Shown here one piece after another: positions 43,165 through 48,930 of a DNA stretch of 48,930 bases. The DNA comes from SAR116 cluster bacterium AG-447-C21 (GTDB lineage: Bacteria > Pseudomonadota > Alphaproteobacteria > Thalassobaculales > Thalassobaculaceae): positions 1-48,930 of the forward strand of contig QCQB01000014.1 in NCBI GenBank assembly GCA_003212315.1, in the 5' to 3' direction. The notes beneath the pieces are model-generated. The model searched no databases. It was given only the letters and a program-made list of their open reading frames with translations, and was not told where the DNA came from. How positions within the stretch are numbered: position 1 is the first letter of the stretch; each line of letters opens with the position of its first letter. Both the position numbers and the translations under genes were made by a program.

Positions 43165-43230
43165 AAACTTTATCCAATTATAAGAAAGCCCCTCAACACG
43201 ACTATAAACGTCTTAACCCATAATTACAAC

Positions 43231-43280
43231 TATATGTAACCGTAGGTAACCATATGTAACCATATGTAACTATAGGTAAA
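43231..43280. repeat. Five tandem 10-bp direct repeats (iteron-like)
   Basis: Units in register are TATATGTAAC, CGTAGGTAAC, CATATGTAAC, CATATGTAAC and TATAGGTAAA (43231-43280). Two adjacent units are identical and the rest differ by one to three bases, each unit having GTAA at the same place. The 10-bp period is close to one helical turn, so a bound protein would contact the same face. It lies 67-116 bp upstream of the TPR-HTH start. Confidence 0.85.
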
Positions 43281-43430
43281 ATTACTACTGTTAAAAATCA
43301 TATCCCAATCTGGTTTATGTGCTCCAGGATAATTACTTAAATAAAATCAGGGGGATATCAAAGCTTATAATGGTTGAGCTACCATAAGCAAATTTAACAA
43401 TAATAACACTAGTGAAGTGTCAATCCGATC

Positions 43431-44750
43431 CTAACGAAATAACCCACCTTGCCAATACTCGGCATAGAGGACTTTGCAACCTAAAATTATTGTTTCACTT
43501 GTAAATGCACCAATTAGGGCGACAACTCCAACCGTTGCTCCATTCACGTTTGAAAAGGAGAGCGCTATTAGGCCAGTTGCACAAACTGCCAATATTCGAG
43601 CGACCGAAGCAAAAGCAATGGCACCAGTTTTGCGGCTGGCAAGCAGCTGTCCGCGGGTATAGGCTGCTGTTGTCATGCTTAATGCCAACAGAGGCGTCAA
43701 TAACAGAGCAGGTGTGATATAATTTACCATAGAAAGTGGCAAACCCATTATATCCTCCAATGCGTATTGACGTACCATTTCATTATAAAATACGCACATA
43801 ATCAACGTAAAAATGATAGCGAGATGAATGGTAAATTTTCCAATCACGATAGCATCAGAACGGTTTTTAGTTAGCGTTTGTACTGCTTGTGTTAGGTTCC
43901 TTAGAGGACCCAACATCACTCGCATCATTGCGTCCAAAACGCCGAAAGCAGCTAAGGCAAGTTCGGGTCTTAGCAAACGCCCCAAGAAAAAGCTTGCAGT
44001 AAATGCGACACCACTTTCTGCTATTTGCATCAATATAACAGGCCAACCGAATCTCCATAGTTCTTTATATTGTGGCAGGGGTTCGCTGTTGGAAGGCAAG
44101 TTAAAATAATATTTTTGAGCAGCGATTACCGCATAAAAGCTCTCAATTGCAATACATGCGGTTAACGCCACCATACCAATCAGTGCACCACTTCCGCTAT
44201 CTTGTAGCCCAGTCAAGATAGCAAATAACCCCATTAGTCGGATCATGGTCCCTAAGGTTACCAGTGTAGTACGTCGATTAAGCATTAATAATGCGTATGA
44301 TAGCGACCGAAAAAATACGCACGGTACGATAAGCGTTGAGATAAGTACACATAACTGCGCCTCTTTAGCTACAGCCTCGCTAACACCGAACGCTAGATTA
44401 AAAAAAATAAGGCCTAAGGGTGTTAACGCGATCAGAGCCCAGAGCCATCCGACGAGGAGAAACGTTTGTGTGCTGAAAATAAATAGCCGGATAACAGAAG
44501 CTCGGTCACGAATATAAGAGATGGCTACAAACTGACAGGCCCATACCGGGCTGCCCAACGTAGCGTGTAAATAAAAAGCAATGCTGTATGCTGCCAGTAT
44601 AGGTTCTGGGTCGGGCATACGCGCAAGAAAGGCGGAGATAATCGCATGTGAAAGCATGTGTAATTCGGCCATAAAGATTAATGGCGTAAAGAACCGATAT
44701 GCTTCTTTTATGGTGACTGTTGAACGGTTTTTAGCAATCTCTTTGTTCAA
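43431..44750 (-). CDS. MATE/MOP-superfamily-like transporter
   Basis: A 439-residue membrane protein with about 12 hydrophobic segments in two similar halves, resembling MATE-like efflux or flippase proteins. Visible cues are the N-terminal FFTPLIFMAELHMLSHAIISAFLARM and the second-half start ELWRFGWPVILMQIAESGVAFTASFFLGRL. No single catalytic motif is present, so the assignment rests on hydrophobic pattern and resemblance. The start is TTG, preceded by GGGATA. The substrate is unknown. It lies downstream of nothing on the same strand and upstream of the repeat array and the HTH genes. Confidence 0.75.
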   Translation of the reverse strand: MNKEIAKNRSTVTIKEAYRFFTPLIFMAELHMLSHAIISAFLARMPDPEPILAAYSIAFYLHATLGSPVWACQFVAISYIRDRASVIRLFIFSTQTFLLVGWLWALIALTPLGLIFFNLAFGVSEAVAKEAQLCVLISTLIVPCVFFRSLSYALLMLNRRTTLVTLGTMIRLMGLFAILTGLQDSGSGALIGMVALTACIAIESFYAVIAAQKYYFNLPSNSEPLPQYKELWRFGWPVILMQIAESGVAFTASFFLGRLLRPELALAAFGVLDAMMRVMLGPLRNLTQAVQTLTKNRSDAIVIGKFTIHLAIIFTLIMCVFYNEMVRQYALEDIMGLPLSMVNYITPALLLTPLLALSMTTAAYTRGQLLASRKTGAIAFASVARILAVCATGLIALSFSNVNGATVGVVALIGAFTSETIILGCKVLYAEYWQGGLFR

Positions 44751-45087
44751 TTGGTATCCCTGTTGAGTCGATTAAAAGAGAACTGCTACACCGGCAGTTT
44801 GAAGACAAAAATTATTGATAGTCGTAACTATTAACATTGGTAAATAAAAGTGCAACTGGCATGCATGAGACAATTGAATTATTAATCTAGAAAAATTCGC
44901 GCACAAAGTTAGCAGTGAAAAGCGTGACAATCTAACCACGTCATTTATCAAGATCCTGCTTTCAAGTACTAGCATTAAGCGGATCTCCGAATATCTACTG
45001 GATAAAACATTTTGGTCAATTGACCTTGGCGTCTCAACATCTTATTTTATTCGGGAAAGCTAACAACTCGTTATGGAAGGTTTGTCG
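44751..45087. other. Gene-free region between MATE-like gene and MmgE operon
   Basis: The 337-base stretch separates divergent genes. It contains an inverted repeat AACTGC (44781-44786)/GCAGTT (44794-44799) close to the MATE-like start and a perfect 12-bp palindrome at 45014-45025. No further gene or RNA was seen in it. Confidence 0.6.
45014..45025. promoter_or_regulatory. Perfect palindrome GGTCAATTGACC upstream of the MmgE operon
   Basis: It equals its reverse complement and lies 63-74 bases before the preferred ATG at 45088. The TGGTC...GACC form resembles the operator of FadR-type GntR regulators (TGGTC-N-GACCA in E. coli). No such regulator is adjacent, so this is a candidate only. Confidence 0.5.
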
Positions 45088-46494
45088 ATGTCTGAAACCA
45101 AACAACTTGCAGAATTTGTAGCGAATCTGTCGTTTGATGACTTGCCCACTCAAGTAGTGGAGCGCATCAAATTTTTGATTATGGATACTGTAGGCATTTC
45201 CATTCGAGCCATGCACGACTCAGAGTCCACTCCTAGTCTTTTGGCTGCTAATCAGGCGATGGGTTATCTTGGTGGTCAATGTAGGGTAATCGGTACTAAC
45301 AATAAATACTCGCCTGCCGGGGCAGCCATGATCAATGGCACACTTGCTCACAGCCTTGACTTTGATGATACGCACGCAGCTGGTTCTATTCACGCTAGTG
45401 CCCCTATAATACCCGCGGCGTTAGCTGCGGCTGAGATGGTCGGAGCCGACGGAAAAAGGGTCATTACTGCAATAGCTGCTGGCTATGAGGTCCAAATTCG
45501 TCTTAGCTTATCGCTCAATCCCTCAGATCACTATAAACGTGGATATCATCCCTCAGCTACCTGTGGAACATTCGGGGCGGCGGCGGCGGCGGGTTTAATT
45601 TTTGGTCTAAATGCTCAGGATATTGCCAGTGCTTTTGGAATAGCTGAATGCCAAACCTCAGGATCGATGAGATTTTTAGCTGATGGTGCATGGACTAAGA
45701 GATTTCAGGTTGGTTACTCTGGTCACAATGGTCTGATAGCCGCGACGTTAGCAAGGGAAGGCTTTGTTGGTCCAATGGGTTCAATAGAAGGTAAAGATGG
45801 TTTTCTACAATCTTATGCACCTAGTCCCGATATCAGTCGGGCAGCAGCAAATCTGGGCACTGTCTGGGAGACCATGAATATAGCGGTTAAACCCTATCCA
45901 TCCTGCAGATACAGTCACTCCGCAATGGGTGCTATAGCGGCAATGCGGACCGAGAATAATATCTCTATAGAAGATGTTGAAAAAGTTGAGGTAGGCTTGC
46001 CACATACAGGATGGAGAATAATAGGCGAAACAGATGAAAGTAAAAGAAAACCAACGGGTGCAGTCGACGGCCAGTTTTCGATGCCATTTTGTGGTGCAGT
46101 GGTTTTAAGAGAAGGAACAATGGGCTGGGATGATTATGATAAACACCTCAATGATAATGACACCTTAGCACTTGCAGCAAAATTTACTACGGTGACAGAT
46201 CCATGGGCTGAATCAGAATATCCAGACAATATGGCCGGGATTGTTCGAATAAAAACATCAAGAGAAAGTTTTGAGCATAGTGTTACAGTGCCAAAGGGTG
46301 AGCCTGAAAATTTCATGACAGACGCAGAGGCGCGCTCTAAATTTGATGATCTGGTTGCTCCTTATTTAAGTGAGAAGCAAAGAAACGCATTAGTAAGCGA
46401 AATGTTAACAATTGAAAAATCAAGTTCGGTGGATGCGATGTTGGATTTAACGTGTTCAGATGAGCAGGGACTTCGAATGGCAGGCGAGGATTGA
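45088..46494 (+). CDS. MmgE/PrpD family protein
   Basis: About 468 residues of the MmgE/PrpD fold (2-methylcitrate dehydratase and cis-aconitate decarboxylase relatives). Hallmarks: FLIMDTVGISIRA, NGTLAHSLDFDDTHAAGSIHASAPIIPAALAAAE, GYEVQIRLSLSL, ATCGTFGAAAAAG and KPYPSCRYSHSAMGAI. The ATG at 45088 has GGAAGG about 7 bases upstream; an ATG at 45073 is also possible. It is followed by MaoC and acyl-CoA dehydrogenase genes, suggesting catabolism of a branched dicarboxylic or alicyclic acid. The precise substrate is unknown, as this family has many paralogues. Confidence 0.93.
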   Translation: MSETKQLAEFVANLSFDDLPTQVVERIKFLIMDTVGISIRAMHDSESTPSLLAANQAMGYLGGQCRVIGTNNKYSPAGAAMINGTLAHSLDFDDTHAAGSIHASAPIIPAALAAAEMVGADGKRVITAIAAGYEVQIRLSLSLNPSDHYKRGYHPSATCGTFGAAAAAGLIFGLNAQDIASAFGIAECQTSGSMRFLADGAWTKRFQVGYSGHNGLIAATLAREGFVGPMGSIEGKDGFLQSYAPSPDISRAAANLGTVWETMNIAVKPYPSCRYSHSAMGAIAAMRTENNISIEDVEKVEVGLPHTGWRIIGETDESKRKPTGAVDGQFSMPFCGAVVLREGTMGWDDYDKHLNDNDTLALAAKFTTVTDPWAESEYPDNMAGIVRIKTSRESFEHSVTVPKGEPENFMTDAEARSKFDDLVAPYLSEKQRNALVSEMLTIEKSSSVDAMLDLTCSDEQGLRMAGED

Positions 46495-46504
46495 GAGTAA
46501 AAAG

Positions 46505-47023
46505 ATGGTTTATGGAAGTACTCCTGTAGCAGATAAAACAGGCAAGAGGCGTTTTAGAGAAGACATAGGCCGTAATTTCGAAGACTTTGTTATAGGTGAT
46601 ATATATGAACACCGCCCCGGTCGCACTATCAGTGAGGCGGATAATACCTGGTTCACTCTTTTAACAATGAATACTCACCCGCTTCATTTTGATAAGGAAT
46701 ATGTAAAAGATAGTGAATTTGGGCAAATTTTGGTTAATTCTTGCCTCACCTTATCCATTGTCGCAGGCATGAGTGTGAGTGATGTTAGCCAAAAGGCTAT
46801 CGCAAACCTTGGTTGGACGGATATTAAGTTACCCGCTCCTGTATTTATTGGTGATACTATTTATGCAGAGTCCGAAGTGATAGATAAAAGAGAATCAAAT
46901 TCGAGACCAACGCAGGGTATAGTCTCAATTAATACACGTGGAACTAAGGCCGATGGCACAGTATTTATGACTTTTGATCGATCGATGCTGGTCGCAAAAC
47001 AGGGACATGGTATAGATAAATAA
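46505..47023 (+). CDS. MaoC family acyl dehydratase
   Basis: A hot-dog-fold hydratase of about 172 residues: RNFEDFVIGDIYEHRPGRTISEADNTWFTLLTMNTHPLHFDKEY, which includes the N-x-P-x-H motif, and LVNSCLTLSIVAGMSV, then a second hot-dog strand set. Mesaconyl-CoA hydratases and similar CoA hydratases show this pattern. I prefer the ATG at 46505 (10 bp after the preceding stop); an ATG at 46460 would overlap the MmgE gene by 35 bases and add poor-quality sequence. It lies 45 bp before the acyl-CoA dehydrogenase. Confidence 0.9.
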   Translation: MVYGSTPVADKTGKRRFREDIGRNFEDFVIGDIYEHRPGRTISEADNTWFTLLTMNTHPLHFDKEYVKDSEFGQILVNSCLTLSIVAGMSVSDVSQKAIANLGWTDIKLPAPVFIGDTIYAESEVIDKRESNSRPTQGIVSINTRGTKADGTVFMTFDRSMLVAKQGHGIDK

Positions 47024-47068
47024 AATTCGAAATCTTAATCTAATTATTTAAATGAGAGAAATAGAAAA

Positions 47069-48244
47069 ATGGCTGTAGCAGAGGATTACACGATTGAGGA
47101 GAAAGAAGAACAGGAACGCATGGTTCTTGAGAGTGTAGACAGGTTCTTAGAACGGGATGTTGAACCCTTTGCTCACGACTTGGAAGCCGATGATACATAC
47201 CCTCAGGAAATTGTCGATAAAATGGTGGATATGGGACTTTTTGGGGCGACCATTGGTATGGAGTATGGTGGCCTCGGTCTATCAGTTTCAACCTACGCAA
47301 AAATTGTTGAACGTGTATCAACTGTGTGGATGTCCGTATCGGGTATATTTAACTCTCATCTAATCATGGCTGCCGCTGTTGAACGCTCAGGTACCGAGGA
47401 ACAGAAGGCAAAATGGCTACCAAAATTCGCATCTGGGGAACTTCGGGGCGGAATAGCATTAACCGAACCAGATGCGGGTACGGATTTGCAGGGTATCAGG
47501 ACTAGAGCCGATAAATCAGGTAACGGCTATGCATTAAATGGTGCCAAGACCTGGATAAGTAATGCAGTAGAAGGTGGAGTTTTAGCTATTCTTGCTAAAA
47601 CAAACCCTGAAGCTGAACCAAGACATAAAGGAATGAGTCTCTTCCTTGTCGAGAAAAGTTCCGAGTTTAAAGTTGATAAGCGCATGAAAAAGCTTGGTTA
47701 CAAAGGCATCGACTCTGGCGAATTTGTAATGGAAGATTTATTTGTCCCGGGTGAAAATTTAATAGGTGGTTCGGAAGGGCGAGGGCTTCAACAAATCCTA
47801 GGTGGGCTAGAGCTTGGCAGAATAAATGTCGCAGCGCGGGGCGTCGGAATAGCTAAAGCTTGTCTCTTAAAGTCGGTTGAATATTCTCAACTGCGAAAAA
47901 CTTTTGGAAAACCTATTTGTGAGCATCAATCTATCCAAATTAAATTAGCCGATATGGCAACTCAAGTGGAGTCCGCGCGATTACTGACAGAGCAGGCCGC
48001 ACTTGCATATGATCGCGGGGAGCGGTGCGATATGGAGGCCGGAATGGCAAAATTAGTAGCGAGTGAAGCGGCTCTTTCTAATAGTTTGGAAGCTATGCGG
48101 CTACACGGTGCTTATGGATACTCAAAGGAATTTGATATCGAGCGATATTATAGGGATGCTCCCTTACTAGCTATTGGAGAAGGCACTAACGAGTTGCAAA
48201 AGCTTATTATAGCAAAGCAATTGCTGGCGCGTAATCCAATCTGA
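47069..48244 (+). CDS. Acyl-CoA dehydrogenase
   Basis: A 391-residue FAD enzyme: LFGATIGMEYGGLGLSVSTYAKIVERVSTVW, GIALTEPDAGTDLQGIRT, WISNAVEGGVLAILAKT and YRDAPLLAIGEGTNELQKLIIAKQLL, where the Glu of the EGTNE segment is the catalytic base. It oxidises an acyl-CoA to the 2-enoyl-CoA and needs ETF. It closes the MmgE-MaoC operon. The enzyme may act on a short branched or dicarboxylic acyl-CoA, since it has the glutaryl/isobutyryl-like size, but specificity is not readable. Confidence 0.95.
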   Translation: MAVAEDYTIEEKEEQERMVLESVDRFLERDVEPFAHDLEADDTYPQEIVDKMVDMGLFGATIGMEYGGLGLSVSTYAKIVERVSTVWMSVSGIFNSHLIMAAAVERSGTEEQKAKWLPKFASGELRGGIALTEPDAGTDLQGIRTRADKSGNGYALNGAKTWISNAVEGGVLAILAKTNPEAEPRHKGMSLFLVEKSSEFKVDKRMKKLGYKGIDSGEFVMEDLFVPGENLIGGSEGRGLQQILGGLELGRINVAARGVGIAKACLLKSVEYSQLRKTFGKPICEHQSIQIKLADMATQVESARLLTEQAALAYDRGERCDMEAGMAKLVASEAALSNSLEAMRLHGAYGYSKEFDIERYYRDAPLLAIGEGTNELQKLIIAKQLLARNPI

Positions 48245-48254
48245 ATTAATTAAT

Positions 48255-48284
48255 TTTCTGCGAAATATTAGATAGCAGCAGAAA
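48255..48284. terminator. Inverted repeat between converging genes
   Basis: TTTCTGC (48255-48261) pairs perfectly with GCAGAAA (48278-48284) across a 16-base loop, between the acyl-CoA dehydrogenase stop and the 3' end of the oxygenase pseudogene. No long U-tract follows, so it is a weak bidirectional terminator candidate. Confidence 0.35.
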
Positions 48285-48315
48285 CTAAATGATAAAATGG
48301 TACTCGGAGCTAGGA

Positions 48316-48930
48316 TTATATCAGATAGTCTGATATTTGGATTTCTTTTCCAACATTTGCATAGTCGCCATCGGCGCGCTTTCGTCTGAAGTCTCCCCAA
48401 TTAATACTGTGGTAGACACTCTTTTCATTATTAATTGTGAATGGTGAAACAATGGTCTCATAGGATGGATTAAAGAAAAAAGGAATTGAATACCGGTCAA
48501 CTTTTTCCATTGCAACAACTCGGTGCATTGCAGCCTTATATTTTCCATTTGACCATACTTGGATCATATCGCCTATATTAATTACGAGGGCGTCGCTTAT
48601 AGGTTCGATAGGTAGCCAATAATTATCTTTGAAAACTTGCAATCCACCGATGTTGTCTTGACAAAGTATAGTCACTGCCCCCGAATCTGTGTGATGATGA
48701 ACGCCTAAACCAGCATCTTCTTTGTCGTCTTTATCAATATCAGCGAGAGGATCAATAACTGGGTATTAATTTAGACGAAGGAAACTTGTATGATGAGGGT
48801 AAAAGCATTTTTCCAAGTGCCTGTTTTCTAATCCTAGGCTGACACATATAGCCTCCATTATTTTCAATGATAATGTTTCGCAAGTTTTAAAATGTTCCTG
48901 CATTGTTGTTTGAAAAACTGGCTGGGTCTC
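48316..48930 (-). pseudogene. 2OG-Fe(II) oxygenase (isopenicillin N synthase-like), interrupted by an in-frame stop; 5' end outside window
   Basis: Reading the minus strand in from 48930, the frame gives a helical DIOX region (VFQTTMQEHFKTCETLSLKIMEAICVSLGL) and PHHTSFLRLN, then a TAA at 48768-48766, then YPVIDPLADIDK in the same frame. Downstream are HHHTDSGAVTILCQD (iron-binding HxD), NIGDMIQVWSNGKYKAAMHRVV (distal His) and DRYSIPFFFNPSYE. Relatives normally have a residue between LRLN and YP where the stop stands, so one base change converts a His or Tyr codon to TAA. The gene may be dead, or this may be a sequencing error. An ATG at 48675 could express only the C-terminal half, without the first iron ligands' region. 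Confidence 0.85.

Noticed and set aside
43431-44750. Integrated mobile element around the HTH genes
   Set aside because: No integrase, transposase, tRNA-linked repeat or terminal inverted repeat was found near the two HTH genes.

Overview
The window looks like a piece of an AT-rich (roughly 40% GC by eye), gene-dense chromosome of an uncultured-type marine alphaproteobacterium. Support: a RpoE/ChrR sigma/anti-sigma pair of the alphaproteobacterial singlet-oxygen type, single-copy housekeeping genes of alphaproteobacterial character (uvrB with an N-terminal extension, uvrC-pgsA, def-fmt, moaD-moaE), and a large load of SDR, CaiB, MaoC, acyl-CoA dehydrogenase and 2OG-oxygenase genes typical of oligotrophic heterotrophs. 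I cannot fix the genus. No rRNA, tRNA, insertion sequence or CRISPR array was seen.

Layout. 1-3338: a catabolic trio (partial CaiB CoA-transferase, CitE-like lyase, HpaB-like hydroxylase). 3427-12117: a photooxidative or membrane-lipid stress cluster. ECF sigma factor and ChrR anti-sigma (rightward) stand back to back with a five-gene leftward operon (flavin amine oxidase-like, DUF1365, CFA-synthase-like methyltransferase, MFS carrier, DUF3833), which converges on a small operon of DUF6134-like protein, SDR and NTF2-like protein. Both divergent units carry an ECF-type promoter. 12220-19832: FAD oxidases, a 2OG oxygenase, a PhyH oxygenase, a NIPSNAP protein, an EmrB-type exporter and a lone DppB-type permease. 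19843-26006: a catabolic island under a GntR/HutC regulator (quinone oxidoreductase-like, two half-size MaoC-like dehydratases, three SDRs, a keto-pentenoate-hydratase-like protein).

26062-40211 is mostly housekeeping: coiled-coil protein, SDR, uvrB, radical SAM protein, phosphoesterase, folB with a pteridine-reductase-like SDR, then uvrC, pgsA, a molybdenum-cofactor operon (mobB-moeA-moaD-moaE), and fmt/def. The only long non-coding stretch (33050-33596) is extremely AT-rich and has DnaA-box-like sequences next to it, so it is a candidate replication origin.

40362-44750 has rmuC, then two unrecognised DNA-binding genes (HTH plus coiled coil; TPR plus HTH) whose upstream regions share a motif. 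One of these regions carries five tandem 10-bp repeats in perfect helical phase. This is my best candidate for an undescribed regulatory or DNA-organising module. A MATE-like transporter follows. 45088-48244 is an acyl-CoA catabolic operon (MmgE/PrpD, MaoC, acyl-CoA dehydrogenase) with a 12-bp perfect palindrome upstream. The window ends inside a 2OG-Fe(II) oxygenase gene interrupted by one in-frame stop codon.
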